Shown here piece by piece: positions 6,569 to 16,862 of a stretch of 64,000 nt of DNA (positions within the stretch are counted from its first letter, which is position 1; every line of letters starts with the position of its first letter). The translations under genes and the position numbers were made by a program. The DNA is from Synechococcus sp. KORDI-52. Lineage in GTDB: Bacteria > Cyanobacteriota > Cyanobacteriia > PCC-6307 > Cyanobiaceae. The notes under the pieces are model-generated. The model did not search any database. It was given only the letters and a program-made list of their open reading frames with translations, and was not told where the DNA came from. The stretch lies in contig NZ_CP006271.1 of the NCBI RefSeq assembly GCF_000737595.1, positions 1,922,001-1,986,000 on the forward strand, in the 5' to 3' direction.

Positions 6569-8617
6569 TCAGGCTGCAGGAGGCACGGTGTAACTGGCAC
6601 AACGCTGCTGATCCAGATGGCCGATGTGTTTTCTCTCGGTGTAATACAGCTCCTGGTAGCGCAGCGCATCACGGTTGAGGTCATCGAACAGGGCCTGAAT
6701 CCGCACCTCCATATCCACGGAGGCCTGATCTGACGAAGCCTCCTGATCAATCAATACAGCGATGCAGGATTCCAGGGTTTGCAGACGCTGGCCGCCCCAG
6801 GCCTCCAACAAGTGCCGGCAGCGCTTCAAGCTTTTTTGCCGCTCCAACAGGGCAGCAATGCCCCGCAACTGCTCCAGCGGCTCCGCCAGGGCAACACGCT
6901 GCAATTCACCAGGCTCCAGCAGAGGCGTCAGGCGGGACACGAGCGCACTGCTCTCCAACAGGAGCTGATCGGTGAGCAAGCGGGGCAGATCGATGAGATC
7001 CAGCCCCTCGCCGTCGTCGTCGCAGCGGCTGATCGCCTCCAACCGCCCCTCACCCAGGTTGGTCTCCTCGAGGTCCGTGATGGCCGCCCAGAGATGGCGG
7101 TGATGGGGAATGGCGAAATCCTCCAGTTCGCGTTGGCGCAGTTCCTGGCGAATCGTGGCCCGATGCCGAGGGCAATGCAGATACAGCCGCAGCAGATCGG
7201 CCTCACAGCGCTCCCGATGTCCGGATTCCCCAGGCTGCTCGTGCCGGCTGGAGCGCCCATGCCAACGCTGGCCCTTCACCTGCTGGCGCAGGTCGTCCTC
7301 CAGCTGAAGCGCCAGTCGTCCCTGGCCACCACTGAGGCGCTCCGCCACCCGTTGGAGGTAGTGGGTGCGCACGGCGGACTGGGGCAGTTTGCCCAGCAGC
7401 CCCACCAGGGCGGTCACCGCCTGTTGGAACTGGTCGGCCCGGCTGAGATCGCGCTCCTCCAGCACCTGCTCGATCTGCCAATCCAGCCAGAGGGGGGCCT
7501 GATCGAGCAGAGCGCGGTAATCACCGGCCCCGTTCTGTTTGAGAAACTCATCGGGGTCCTTCCCGGACGGGAGGTGCAGAACCCGCAGCTCCAGCTGGCC
7601 CTGCATCGCCAGCTGCTCCACCTCACCGATGGCCCGATTGGCCGCACGAACGCCGGCGCCGTCGGCGTCGAAATTCAGAACGATCCGCTTGCTGTCGCTG
7701 ACGCGGCACAGCTGGGTGATCTGCTGACTGCTCAGAGCCGTGCCGAGGGAGGCCACGGCGTTGGTGATGCCGGCGGCATGCAGGGCAATCACATCGAAAT
7801 AGCCCTCCACCACCACCGCCCTGTCGTCCTTGCGGATGGCATTGGAGGCCTTGTCGAGCCCGAACAGATGCTTCCCCTTCTCGAACACTTCGGTCTCGGG
7901 GGAGTTGAGGTATTTCGGTTCGCTGCCATCAAGGCTGCGTCCCCCGAAACCGATCACCCGGCCCTGACGGTCATGGATCGGCACCATGACCCGATGGCGG
8001 AAGCGGTCATAAAACCCGTTGCCGCCCTTGCGGGGCACCACCAGCCCAGCAGCCTCCAGAAGCTCAGGTGCCAGGCCCTCGACCTGTTGAAGATGCTTGA
8101 GCAGACCATCCCACTGATCCGGCGCATAGCCGAGTTGAAAGGTCTCCTGCGTGGCGGGGCTCAACCCTCTGGCTTCATTGAGGTACTTGAGGGCCTCTGC
8201 GCCCGTTGGTGCCATCAACTGGCTGCGAAACCACCCGGCAGCCAGGGCAAGGGCCCGTTGCAGCTTGTCCCTGCGGGACAACTGCTGCCGCAGCCGTTCC
8301 TGCTGCGGACCATCCACCATCTCGATCGGCAGCTGATACCGCCGCGCCAGATCCAGCACCACATCGCTGAAACTCTGGCGCTGGAACTCCATCAGGAACT
8401 TGATGGAGTTGCCGCCAGCACCACAGGAGAAGCAGTAGTAGAACTGCTTGGCAGGCGACACCGTCATCGACGGTTTGCTGTCGTCATGGAACGGACAGAT
8501 CCCGACGAATTCCCGTCCCTTCTTCTTGAGCACCACGTGCTCGCCCACCACATCGACGATGTCGGCCCGTTCCTTGACGGCCTCGATCGTTCTGGGGTGC
8601 AGGCGGGCGTTCACCAT
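6569..8617 (-). CDS. dnaG: DNA primase DnaG
   Basis: The 682-residue protein has the three DnaG parts. The N-terminal CHC2 zinc ribbon has CPFHDDSKPSM and YYCFSCGAGG (Cys41, His44, Cys62, Cys65). The TOPRIM catalytic core has VVVEGYFDVIALHAAG and the metal-binding NFDADGAGVRAANRAI. The C-terminal helical region would bind DnaB helicase. It makes RNA primers for replication. It diverges from the EamA transporter gene. Three small unknown genes follow on the same strand. Confidence 0.97.
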   Translation of the reverse strand: MVNARLHPRTIEAVKERADIVDVVGEHVVLKKKGREFVGICPFHDDSKPSMTVSPAKQFYYCFSCGAGGNSIKFLMEFQRQSFSDVVLDLARRYQLPIEMVDGPQQERLRQQLSRRDKLQRALALAAGWFRSQLMAPTGAEALKYLNEARGLSPATQETFQLGYAPDQWDGLLKHLQQVEGLAPELLEAAGLVVPRKGGNGFYDRFRHRVMVPIHDRQGRVIGFGGRSLDGSEPKYLNSPETEVFEKGKHLFGLDKASNAIRKDDRAVVVEGYFDVIALHAAGITNAVASLGTALSSQQITQLCRVSDSKRIVLNFDADGAGVRAANRAIGEVEQLAMQGQLELRVLHLPSGKDPDEFLKQNGAGDYRALLDQAPLWLDWQIEQVLEERDLSRADQFQQAVTALVGLLGKLPQSAVRTHYLQRVAERLSGGQGRLALQLEDDLRQQVKGQRWHGRSSRHEQPGESGHRERCEADLLRLYLHCPRHRATIRQELRQRELEDFAIPHHRHLWAAITDLEETNLGEGRLEAISRCDDDGEGLDLIDLPRLLTDQLLLESSALVSRLTPLLEPGELQRVALAEPLEQLRGIAALLERQKSLKRCRHLLEAWGGQRLQTLESCIAVLIDQEASSDQASVDMEVRIQALFDDLNRDALRYQELYYTERKHIGHLDQQRCASYTVPPAA

Positions 8618-8670
8618 CGATCCATTCTGCGAAGTCGCAGGGTTCCGTGCACCCCGTCATCAGAACAGCC

Positions 8671-9561
8671 ATGGCCGAACCGCAGAACCCACAGCCCTGG
8701 TGGAACCGGGAATCAGTGCGGGGCAGCCGAGCCCTGATCCTCAGCTCCCTGGCCTTCAGCCTGATGACGGTCTGCGTCAAGCAACTGAACAGTCGGCTTC
8801 CGGTGGCGGAAATCGTGCTGTGCCGGGCCCTGATCAGCATCGTTCTGACCACTGTGGGCCTGCGCCTGGCCGGGGTCTCTCCCTGGGGCCAGCGACGGGG
8901 GCTGCTGGTGGCCCGGGGTGTACTGGGCAGCCTGGCCCTGCTCTGCTTCTTCGAGGCGATCGACCAGCTGCCGCTCGCTTCAGCGACGGTGCTCCAGTAC
9001 ACCTATCCCACCTTCACCGCCGTGGCAGCGCTGTTGCTTCTGGGCGAGCCCCTGCGCCGACGCATCAGTGCAGCGGTTCTTCTGGGCTGGATCGGCGTCA
9101 CCCTGGTGGTGCAACCGCAGTGGCTCACTGGAACAGCCCAACCTGCGCAACTGATCCCTGCCCTGATCGGCATTGCTGGCGCTCTGATGACCGCCCTGGC
9201 CTACGTGAGTGTGCGGCGGCTGTCTCAAACCGAGCACCCCTTGGTGATCATCCTCTATTTCCCGATGATCTCGGTTCCCATGACCCTGCCCTGGGTTCTG
9301 CACCAAGGGGTCTGGCCCCAAGGCATCGAATGGTTCTGGCTGCTGGGGGTCGGTGTGATGACCCAGCTGGGCCAGATCTGGGTGACCGAGGGCCTGCGCT
9401 GCCTGCCCGCCGCCCGGGCCACATCGATCAATTACGTGCAGGTGGTCTTTGCCGCTGGCTGGGGCTGGCTTTGGTTCGCAGAATCGATCAATGCCTGGCA
9501 GGTGGGCGGCGGGATGCTGGTGCTGGCCGCCACCCTGATCAGCCTGTCGGCGCGACGTTAG
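8671..9561 (+). CDS. EamA/DMT-family transporter
   Basis: From ATG 8671 the protein has 296 residues and about ten hydrophobic helices in two repeats of five, the layout of drug/metabolite transporters. One example is LASATVLQYTYPTFTAVAALLLLGEPL, typical of the end of EamA repeat 1. A GTG at 8647 would add eight residues. Substrates in this family range from amino acids to purines and cannot be read from sequence. It stands alone between divergent dnaG and a convergent lipoprotein gene. Confidence 0.9.
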   Translation: MAEPQNPQPWWNRESVRGSRALILSSLAFSLMTVCVKQLNSRLPVAEIVLCRALISIVLTTVGLRLAGVSPWGQRRGLLVARGVLGSLALLCFFEAIDQLPLASATVLQYTYPTFTAVAALLLLGEPLRRRISAAVLLGWIGVTLVVQPQWLTGTAQPAQLIPALIGIAGALMTALAYVSVRRLSQTEHPLVIILYFPMISVPMTLPWVLHQGVWPQGIEWFWLLGVGVMTQLGQIWVTEGLRCLPAARATSINYVQVVFAAGWGWLWFAESINAWQVGGGMLVLAATLISLSARR

Positions 9562-9564
9562 AGC

Positions 9565-10026
9565 TCAAGCTTTTTCCAAACCCAGGGGGTACGTCAGCCA
9601 GGCCTGGCGGTCGTCGGATCCGCCCTTGGGTCTGGCCAGACGCCAGCTCTGACCACGGGAGCCCCGCTGCATAAACAGTTCAAACGGACTGTCCACCTGC
9701 ACACGATCGCCGGGCAGCTGCCAGTCGAAGCGGCCTGAAATCCTCAGGCCCTGCTCGTCACCCAGGGCAAAACTTTCCTGGTCCTCCACCCGCACCCGGC
9801 TCACGCTTGGGGCGATGGGCATCGGGGTGAGATCGAGGGAGCTGGCGATTGCCGACTGGGTGAGCTGAATCTGAAGGGCCAGCGCTTCATTTAGTAAAGC
9901 CCGTGGCGGCTGAGATCCATTGCATGCCGTCAGTGAAACCAAGATCGATAGAACGCACAGCACCTGAAGCAAACGGCGCACAACGCGCTTGAAAGAAGAG
10001 ACAGGCAATGACAGCTGCGGCAACAT
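9565..10026 (-). CDS. Small lipoprotein, unknown function
   Basis: The 153-residue protein starts at ATG 10026. It has a basic N-terminus, a hydrophobic helix and a lipobox LTAC with Cys35, so it should be lipid-anchored. The mature part has beta-strand character ([28 protein letters not shown]) with no motif I can name. It diverges from ruvA, whose start is only 22 nt away, and converges with the transporter gene with 3 nt between them. Confidence 0.8.
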   Translation of the reverse strand: MLPQLSLPVSSFKRVVRRLLQVLCVLSILVSLTACNGSQPPRALLNEALALQIQLTQSAIASSLDLTPMPIAPSVSRVRVEDQESFALGDEQGLRISGRFDWQLPGDRVQVDSPFELFMQRGSRGQSWRLARPKGGSDDRQAWLTYPLGLEKA

Positions 10027-10048
10027 GACGCGGTTGAAACCTCTCCCC

Positions 10049-10693
10049 ATGATCGGCTGGCTGCAGGGACGACCGATGGAGTGCTGGACCCAAGGCAACC
10101 GTAGCGGCGTTCTGCTGGTTTGCGGTGGGGTGGGTTACGAGGTGCACCTCACAGAACGGCACCAGCAGAACCTTCCTGCTGAGCAGGATCTGAACCTGTG
10201 GATTCATCAGGTGCAGAGGGAGGACGGCAGCAGCCTCTATGGCTTTCCCGTGCGTCAAGAACGGGATCTGTTCCGACTGCTGATCAGCGTCAGCGGTGTC
10301 GGACCCCAAGCGGGTCTGGCCCTGATGCAGGAATGCAAGCCCCAGGAACTGGTGGACGCCATCAGCAGCGGTGACCTGCGTCGACTCTGCAAGGCGCAGG
10401 GCATCGGCAAACGCACCGCCGAGCGCCTGGCCGTGGAACTCAGAGCCTCCATTGCGGCCTTCGCCGGCGTCGATCCCGCCCCATCGCTCGCTGAGGGAAT
10501 CAGCTCTGAGCAGATGCCGGAAAGCGGAGCCGACGTCGAAGCCACCCTGTCGATGCTGGGTTACGACGATCTCGAAATCCGTCGCGCCATCCGTGCCATC
10601 GCCGAGGGAGCATATGGTCAACCCCCTGCAGGAGAAGATCAGGACGCCTGGCTGCGGGGCTGCCTCCAGTGGCTGAGTCGCGAATCGGCCTAA
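10049..10693 (+). CDS. ruvA: Holliday junction DNA helicase subunit RuvA
   Basis: The 214-residue RuvA starts at ATG 10049 (MIGWLQGR), chosen because the family begins there. Domain I (OB fold) has [10 protein letters not shown]. Domain II has two helix-hairpin-helix motifs: [18 protein letters not shown], and [20 protein letters not shown]. Domain III at the C-terminus ([16 protein letters not shown]) would contact RuvB. A RuvA tetramer binds four-way junctions and loads RuvB for branch migration. The gene precedes rpsO by 56 nt. Confidence 0.96.
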   Translation: MIGWLQGRPMECWTQGNRSGVLLVCGGVGYEVHLTERHQQNLPAEQDLNLWIHQVQREDGSSLYGFPVRQERDLFRLLISVSGVGPQAGLALMQECKPQELVDAISSGDLRRLCKAQGIGKRTAERLAVELRASIAAFAGVDPAPSLAEGISSEQMPESGADVEATLSMLGYDDLEIRRAIRAIAEGAYGQPPAGEDQDAWLRGCLQWLSRESA

Positions 10694-10749
10694 GCCGTCC
10701 CCCGCGAAGGTAAGCTGGTTGTTTGCACTGACAGGGCCGCCCCCCGCGC

Positions 10750-11019
10750 ATGTCGCTTGATACCACCGAGAAGCAGCAGCTGATCAACACCCACCAGACC
10801 CACGGCACCGACACCGGTTCGGCCGAGGTTCAGGTGGCGATGCTGAGTGAGCGAATCAACCGTCTCAGCAGCCACCTGCAGAACAACATCCATGACTACT
10901 CCTCACGCCAGGGGCTGCTCAAGATGATTGGCCGCCGCAAGCGCCTGCTGAGCTACATGCGCAGCAAGAGCGAGCAACGCTACGCCGACACGATCGCCAA
11001 ACTGGGCATCCGCGGCTGA
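10750..11019 (+). CDS. rpsO: 30S ribosomal protein S15
   Basis: The 89-residue S15 has the standard length and signatures: [20 protein letters not shown] and [15 protein letters not shown]. It binds the central domain of 16S rRNA (helices 20-22) early in small-subunit assembly. In other bacteria it represses its own mRNA, but no such structure is evident in the short leader here. The PAM68-like gene follows 12 nt later. Confidence 0.98.
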   Translation: MSLDTTEKQQLINTHQTHGTDTGSAEVQVAMLSERINRLSSHLQNNIHDYSSRQGLLKMIGRRKRLLSYMRSKSEQRYADTIAKLGIRG

Positions 11020-11031
11020 TCCAACTGCCCC

Positions 11032-11445
11032 ATGGCTGAGCAACGCAATGCCCTCCCCTTTGAGCCCAAAGGGTCTGGCAAGGGAAGCAAGCCTGCTTCA
11101 GGGGCTCCTCGACAGGAAGCCATTCCGCGTTACGTGGCCGATCGGATGGCTCGTCGTGTGGCTGTCTTCACAGGCCTCCCGTCCCTCGCTGGGATGGGAG
11201 TTTTTGTTGGCAGCTATGTCGTGGTCACCCGCGGCATCGCGGATATTCCTCCTGGACTGACGCTCACGGGCTCCGGCCTGTTCTTCCTACTGGGACTGGT
11301 CGGCCTCAGCGTTGGTGTGTTGACCGCCAGCTGGGACCCCGAACCCGGCTCTCTGCTCGGCTTCGAGAATTTCAAGCCGAACGTTCAGCGGATGAAGGAA
11401 TCGATACGGGCCCAGAAGCAGCAGCAAAAAGACTCAAAAGCCTGA
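11032..11445 (+). CDS. PAM68-like photosystem II assembly protein
   Basis: The 137-residue membrane protein has a basic N-terminal tail and two transmembrane helices. The first is about VFTGLPSLAGMGVFVGSYVV, the second GSGLFFLLGLVGLSVGVLTA, followed by the conserved SWDPEPGSLLGFENFKPNV. This matches the PAM68 family (older name DUF3464), which helps early photosystem II assembly in plants and cyanobacteria. The C-terminal tail is lysine- and glutamine-rich. It follows rpsO by 12 nt and converges with dnaE. Confidence 0.88.
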   Translation: MAEQRNALPFEPKGSGKGSKPASGAPRQEAIPRYVADRMARRVAVFTGLPSLAGMGVFVGSYVVVTRGIADIPPGLTLTGSGLFFLLGLVGLSVGVLTASWDPEPGSLLGFENFKPNVQRMKESIRAQKQQQKDSKA

Positions 11446-11467
11446 TCGGATTCACCTGATGGCCTGA

Positions 11468-14400
11468 TCAGGAGAGCACGAGACGGTCGCTGCTGCGGGC
11501 TTCAAAAGCCTGAGTGCGAAGCGAGGCGATCGCTGCATCAACATCTTTGACGCAGAACTGCGACCCAAGTCGCACGTAGCGAACGGTGTCGCCGTGACGC
11601 ACCTCAGCAACCACGGGCACCTTGACGCCCAACTCATCCCGTTCCGGACGATGTTGGTTCAGGCATTCCCGCAACTTGTGTTGGATGGCGATGTCGCTGG
11701 CCTGATCTGAGGGGAGCTGAATCAGCAGAAGATTGAGCTCATCAACGGCGCGGCAGTCTTCAATGATCAGCTGAACGCGCTCGTCACGCCGATCCACGCC
11801 AGCCCACACCAACAATCGCGCTTCGGCCATCAGGTGATCGGCGAGGCGGGCGTAGCTCTTGGGGAACACCACGGCTTCGCAACTTCCGGTGAGATCCTCG
11901 AGCTGCAGAATCGCCATGCGATCGCCCTTCCGCGTGGTGACCTGGCGCATTTCAGTCACCATCGCAATGGCACTCACCTTGGCTTTGTCTGGCTGTTCTT
12001 CCAGGGAGCCCAGACCGATGGGGGCCAGGAGTTTCGAGGAGGGGGTGAGCTGCTTGAGCGGGTGATCGGACAGGTAGAAGCCCACCAGATCTTTTTCGAG
12101 ACGCAGCTTTTCGGTCGGGGGATAGTCCGGTACCGGTGCAGCCTTGGGTGCATGGCTGAGATCCGCCGGCCCATCGGCATCGGCGGCAGGAGCCATCAGA
12201 TCAAAGAGGTTGCCCTGGCCGCTGTCTCGGTCTTTGGCCCGTGAGGAGGCCCAATCGAGCAGCAGATCCAGATCAGCCATCAACTGAGCACGGTTGGCCT
12301 GCGGATCCATGGCATCAAGGGCACCGCAGTGAATCAACGACTCCAGACCCCGGCGGTTGAGCACCGAGGACGGGAGCCGATCGCACAGATCGGCCAAGGA
12401 GCGGAAGGGCCCGTCACTGTCGCGGGCGGCGATCAAGTGACGAATCGCACCGTCCCCAAGGTTGCGTACGGCGGAGAGTCCGAACAGGATCCGATCGCCG
12501 TTGGGGGTGAAATCGGTGAGCGAAGCATTCACATCCGGGGGCATCACCTCAATACCCATCGCATTGCAATTGGAGATGTAGCGCTGCACCTTGTCGGCGG
12601 CTCCAGCATTCACCGTGAGCAGGGCCGCCATGTAAGCAACCGGGTAGTGCGCTTTCAGATAAGCCGTTTGGTAGGTGACGGCGCCATAGGCCGTGGAATG
12701 GCTCTTGTTGAAGCAGTATTCAGCAAAGAGAACCATCTGGTCGAACAGTTCGTCGGCGACCTTTTGATCAACGCCGCGCTCTCCGGCACCTTGAACGAAA
12801 ATGCCGCGGTGCTTCTGCATCTCGGACACTTTTTTCTTGCCCATCGCCCGCCGCAGCAGGTCTGCCTGACCCAGGGAGTAACCGGCCAGATCCTGCGCTA
12901 TCCGCATGATCTGTTCCTGGTAGACCATGATTCCGTAGGTCTCGGACAGGATCGGCTCAAGAATCGCGTGGGCGAAGTCGATCGCCTCCCGGCCGTGCTT
13001 GCGGTTGATGAATTTGGGGATCAGGCCAGCATCGAGGGGACCCGGTCTGTAGAGAGCAAGGATCGAGGAGATGTCTTCCAGGGATGACGGCTTGAGATCA
13101 CGCACGATCTGCCGCATGCCACTGGATTCCAACTGGAAGATCCCCTCCAGATCACCTCTCGCCAGAAGGGCAAAGGTCTCTTCATCCTGGGGCGGCAATT
13201 TGTCGGGATCGACACGGGTGCCACTGCTCACCTCCACCAGTTCGAGGGTCTTTTCGATCATCGTGAGGTTCTTCAACCCCAGGAAATCCATCTTCAACAG
13301 ACCCATGGATTCCACGTCTTCCATGAAGTACTGCGTGATCACCTGACCATCGTTGTTGCGCTGCAATGGCACCAGTTCATCGAGGGGGTCAGCGGCGATG
13401 ACCACACCAGCAGCGTGAACCCCGAAAGTTTTGTTGGTGCCCTCAATCCGCATGGCCATGTCCACCCAACGCTTCACCGTCGGATCAGCCTCGTACTTCT
13501 CGCGGAACTCGGGGTTGGGGGATTCCTCGCCGATCATCGCCTTGAGCTTGGCGGGCTTGCCGCGAACCACAGGGATCAGCTTCGCCAGACGGTCGGCATC
13601 GCCGTAGGGAATATCGAGCACTCGGGCCACATCCTTCAACACCGCCTTGGACGTCATCCGGTTGAAGGTGATGATCTGCGCCACCTTGTCTTCGCCGTAG
13701 CGCTCGGTGACGTAGTCGATCACCTCACCACGACGCTCGATGCAGAAGTCAGTGTCGATATCAGGCATCGACTTGCGTTCCGGATTGAGGAAGCGCTCAA
13801 ACAGCAGGCAGTTGGTGATCGGATCAATGTTGGTGATCCCCAGGCAGTACGCGACAAGCGACCCTGCAGCGGAACCACGACCCGGGCCGACGGGGATGTT
13901 CTGTTCCCGGGCAAAGCGGATGTAATCCCAGACCACCAGGAAGTAGGTGGGGAATCCCATCTGCTCCATGATCTTGAGCTCATGGGCCATGCGCTCGGCA
14001 TAGTCGTCGGGCAAGGGAGCCTCAAGGCTGAGCTCGAGCCGATCCCGCAATCCCTGCTCCGTCACCTCCCTCAGGTAGCTGACGGGGGTGTGGCCCTCGG
14101 GGATGGGGAAGCGGGGCATTTGATAGTGGCCAAGGATGTCGTAGGGCTCCACCTTCTCAGCCACCTTGACTGTGTTGGCGATCGCGTCCTGAACCACCTC
14201 AGGCTCAAGGTGATCCCCGAAAAGAAGGCCCATCTCCTCCTCGGTTTTGATGTATTCGGTACCGGTGTAACGCAGCCGCTTCTCATCGGTGATCAGCTTG
14301 CCGGTGAGCACGCAGAGCAATGCGTCGTGGGCTTCAACGTCCTGCTTGCTCAGGTAGTGGGCATCGTTGGTCGCAACGATCTGGATGCCGAGTTCCTTGG

Positions 14401-14986
14401 CAATTTTGACGATCTCCACGTTGACGATCCGATCCTCCGGGGATCCGTGGTCCTGGATCTCGAGGTAATAGTCGTCGCCGAAGACTTCCTGATACCAAGC
14501 TGCCACCTTGCGAGCCACATCGGGGCGACCACGCAAAATCGCCTGGGCGATCTCACCGCCGAGGCAGGCCGTGGCGATGATCAGACCTTCGCTGTGTTGC
14601 TTCAGCAGTTCCTTGTCAATGCAGGCACGGGAGAAGATCCCGCGTCCCCGCATCCCCCGCAGGTGACTGATGCTGGTGAGCTTTACCAGATTGCGGTAAC
14701 CGGTGGCGTTTTTCGCCAGCACAACCAGGTGGTACCGCTTCTCTTTCTTAGGTTGCGGGTCGTCAATGGACCCATTGATCACATACATCTCATTGCCGAT
14801 GATCGGCTTGAGATCCGTACCCCGACAGAGCTTCAGCAGCTCAATCGCGCCGTACATCACGCCGTGATCGGTCAGGGCGATGGCCGGCATGCCCAGCTGC
14901 TTCGCCCGCTCCACCATGGCAGGCAACTGCGACGCGCCATCAAGAAGGCTGTAGTCGCTGTGGTTGTGGAGAGGAACGAAAGCCAT
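11468..14986 (-). CDS. dnaE: DNA polymerase III alpha subunit
   Basis: The 1172-residue replicative polymerase has the DnaE1 layout. An N-terminal PHP domain begins [15 protein letters not shown]. The C-family catalytic core carries PDIDTDF near residue 405 and [18 protein letters not shown]. Helix-hairpin-helix, an OB fold ([17 protein letters not shown]) and a C-terminal tau-binding part follow. It is complete, unlike the split inteine-interrupted dnaE of many freshwater cyanobacteria. It lies at the 3' end of the long minus-strand run and converges with the PAM68-like gene. Confidence 0.97.
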   Translation of the reverse strand: MAFVPLHNHSDYSLLDGASQLPAMVERAKQLGMPAIALTDHGVMYGAIELLKLCRGTDLKPIIGNEMYVINGSIDDPQPKKEKRYHLVVLAKNATGYRNLVKLTSISHLRGMRGRGIFSRACIDKELLKQHSEGLIIATACLGGEIAQAILRGRPDVARKVAAWYQEVFGDDYYLEIQDHGSPEDRIVNVEIVKIAKELGIQIVATNDAHYLSKQDVEAHDALLCVLTGKLITDEKRLRYTGTEYIKTEEEMGLLFGDHLEPEVVQDAIANTVKVAEKVEPYDILGHYQMPRFPIPEGHTPVSYLREVTEQGLRDRLELSLEAPLPDDYAERMAHELKIMEQMGFPTYFLVVWDYIRFAREQNIPVGPGRGSAAGSLVAYCLGITNIDPITNCLLFERFLNPERKSMPDIDTDFCIERRGEVIDYVTERYGEDKVAQIITFNRMTSKAVLKDVARVLDIPYGDADRLAKLIPVVRGKPAKLKAMIGEESPNPEFREKYEADPTVKRWVDMAMRIEGTNKTFGVHAAGVVIAADPLDELVPLQRNNDGQVITQYFMEDVESMGLLKMDFLGLKNLTMIEKTLELVEVSSGTRVDPDKLPPQDEETFALLARGDLEGIFQLESSGMRQIVRDLKPSSLEDISSILALYRPGPLDAGLIPKFINRKHGREAIDFAHAILEPILSETYGIMVYQEQIMRIAQDLAGYSLGQADLLRRAMGKKKVSEMQKHRGIFVQGAGERGVDQKVADELFDQMVLFAEYCFNKSHSTAYGAVTYQTAYLKAHYPVAYMAALLTVNAGAADKVQRYISNCNAMGIEVMPPDVNASLTDFTPNGDRILFGLSAVRNLGDGAIRHLIAARDSDGPFRSLADLCDRLPSSVLNRRGLESLIHCGALDAMDPQANRAQLMADLDLLLDWASSRAKDRDSGQGNLFDLMAPAADADGPADLSHAPKAAPVPDYPPTEKLRLEKDLVGFYLSDHPLKQLTPSSKLLAPIGLGSLEEQPDKAKVSAIAMVTEMRQVTTRKGDRMAILQLEDLTGSCEAVVFPKSYARLADHLMAEARLLVWAGVDRRDERVQLIIEDCRAVDELNLLLIQLPSDQASDIAIQHKLRECLNQHRPERDELGVKVPVVAEVRHGDTVRYVRLGSQFCVKDVDAAIASLRTQAFEARSSDRLVLS

Positions 14987-15056
14987 GGGGTCAGATTAGG
15001 ACCCGACGCAAGATCCAGCGTTCAGGGGGAACACAACCCCCCACATGTGGCGCAAC

Positions 15057-16517
15057 TCAGGGAACCAGCGCGGCTTCCGGGCGTGACGCAAACACCTGCG
15101 CGGCCTGCTCGTACTGGTGAGCCACCTGAAGCAGACGCGGTTCATCCAACACATTGCCGATCAGTTGCATCCCGATCGGAAGACCCGCCGCACTGAATCC
15201 ACAGGGAACACTGATGGCGGGGAGTCCAGCCAGGTTGACCGGAATCGTCAGCAGGTCGGCCAGATACATCGCCAGAGGGTCGTCGGCGTGGGCGCCAGCC
15301 TTGAAGGCCGTGGACGGCGCTGTTGGCGTGAGCAGCACATCCACACTCTTGAAGGCCGCATCAAAGTCTCGCCGGATCAGGGTGCGCACCTGCTGCGCCT
15401 TTTTGTAGTAAGCATCAACGTATCCGGCGGAGAGGGCATAGGTGCCAATCAGGATTCGCCGTTGCACCTCGGCGCCAAACCCTTCAGCACGGCTTCTCGC
15501 CGTCATTGCAGCCAGGCTGTCGGCGTCTTCGGCACGGAAGCCGTATTTGACACCGTCGTATCGCGCCAGATTGGCCGAGGCCTCCGATGGTGCGATCACG
15601 TAGTAGGTAGCGATGCCGTCGTTGAACCGGGGGCAGCTCACCTCCACCAGTTCAGCGCCAAGAGCCTCAAGCTGGGCAGCAGAGGACTGCACCGATGCCT
15701 TTACCTCGGGATCGAGGCCTTCGGCGTCGAAGCACTCTTTGATCACCCCTACCTTGAGCCCCTTGATCGACTGGTTGAGGCCGGCACTGAAATCGGGAAC
15801 CGCTGCATCAAGGCAGGTGGAATCGCGGTGATCGGGTCCTGCGATCACCTGGAGCAGTTCGGCCACATCCTCGACATTGCCGGCGAAGGGACCCACCTGG
15901 TCCAGGGAACTGGCAAAGGCCACCAGGCCCCAACGGCTGACGCGGCCGTAGGTGGGCTTGAGGCCCACCACGCCACAGAACGACGCCGGTTGGCGGATGG
16001 AGCCACCGGTGTCGGACCCCAGCGAAGCGACACAACTGCCGGCGGCGACAGCCGCAGCACTGCCACCGGAGCTACCGCCCGGCACATGGGCGGTGTTCCA
16101 GGGGTTCTGCGTGGCACCAAACGCGGACGTTTCGGTAGAGCCACCCATGGCGAACTCATCCAGGTTTGTCTTGCCCACCAACACACCACCGGCTTGCCAA
16201 AGCCGCTCGGTCACCGTGGATTCGTAGGGCGGCACGAACTGCTCAAGCATCCTGCTGGAGCAGGTGGTGCGAACACCTTTGGTGCAGAGGTTGTCCTTGA
16301 TCGCCAGGGGAAGTCCAGCCAAGGGGCCCAGGTTCTCGCCGGCGGCGCGAGCTTCATCGATGCGTGACGCCTCAGCACGGGCCTTTTCGGCCGTGACTTC
16401 AACAAAAGCATTCAGCGAAGGCTCAGAACGTTCAAGCCGCTTGAGGTGCTGATCAACGAGCTCGCGGGAGGAAACCTCGCCGCACTGCAGTTGCTGACGC
16501 CACGCGCTGATCGTCAT
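15057..16517 (-). CDS. gatA: Aspartyl/glutamyl-tRNA amidotransferase subunit A
   Basis: The 486-residue amidase starts at ATG 16517; an ATG at 16532 would add five residues. Family signatures: Lys in [12 protein letters not shown], and [15 protein letters not shown] plus [15 protein letters not shown] carrying the catalytic serines. GatA hydrolyses glutamine and passes ammonia to GatB, which amidates misacylated Glu-tRNA(Gln) or Asp-tRNA(Asn). gatB and gatC are not in this window. It lies 43 nt after the DUF1816 gene. Confidence 0.96.
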   Translation of the reverse strand: MTISAWRQQLQCGEVSSRELVDQHLKRLERSEPSLNAFVEVTAEKARAEASRIDEARAAGENLGPLAGLPLAIKDNLCTKGVRTTCSSRMLEQFVPPYESTVTERLWQAGGVLVGKTNLDEFAMGGSTETSAFGATQNPWNTAHVPGGSSGGSAAAVAAGSCVASLGSDTGGSIRQPASFCGVVGLKPTYGRVSRWGLVAFASSLDQVGPFAGNVEDVAELLQVIAGPDHRDSTCLDAAVPDFSAGLNQSIKGLKVGVIKECFDAEGLDPEVKASVQSSAAQLEALGAELVEVSCPRFNDGIATYYVIAPSEASANLARYDGVKYGFRAEDADSLAAMTARSRAEGFGAEVQRRILIGTYALSAGYVDAYYKKAQQVRTLIRRDFDAAFKSVDVLLTPTAPSTAFKAGAHADDPLAMYLADLLTIPVNLAGLPAISVPCGFSAAGLPIGMQLIGNVLDEPRLLQVAHQYEQAAQVFASRPEAALVP

Positions 16518-16560
16518 GTCCCTGCGATCCATTGCAGCAAGGACGCTATCAGCCGCAGGA

Positions 16561-16806
16561 TCAGCCCTCCGCTGAGATGGTGAGGGGCTCGGAGCGCCGG
16601 GTCCGCAGCAGGGAATGGCTGATCGACTGGGGTTGCTCCGACTTGACGTCGTCCAGGAAGGAGCTGAGCTCGCTCTCCAGCCCCTTGCGGGTGATGAAAG
16701 GACCGAACCAATAGGTCACATCAGGGCCTGAGGTCTGAACACGCGCCCACCAAGCGACTCCAAAGCCATTGGCAAGGCTGCGCAGCGGCCGAATCAGGGG
16801 ACTCAT
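16561..16806 (-). CDS. DUF1816 family protein
   Basis: The 81-residue protein from ATG 16806 has the DUF1816 core: [32 protein letters not shown]. The family is restricted to cyanobacteria and relatives. Its fold is compared with the small CpcD-like linker domain of phycobilisomes, but the function is not settled. The C-terminal tail is variable. A longer frame starting at 16830 is possible. It lies between rlmB and gatA on the same strand. Confidence 0.85.
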   Translation of the reverse strand: MSPLIRPLRSLANGFGVAWWARVQTSGPDVTYWFGPFITRKGLESELSSFLDDVKSEQPQSISHSLLRTRRSEPLTISAEG

Positions 16807-16862
16807 GGGAGAACAAGGACCTCGGGGCATTGTGCCCCGAGATCTTGGTAAGCGCGCTGTTT

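Noticed and set aside
6779-8737. Long open frame on the plus strand (652 codons) opposite dnaG
   Set aside because: It is the mirror of dnaG codon bias in GC-rich DNA; dnaG has clear motifs and the antisense has none.
13415-15196. Long open frame (593 codons) opposite dnaE
   Set aside because: It is antisense to dnaE with no protein motif, caused by third-position GC bias.
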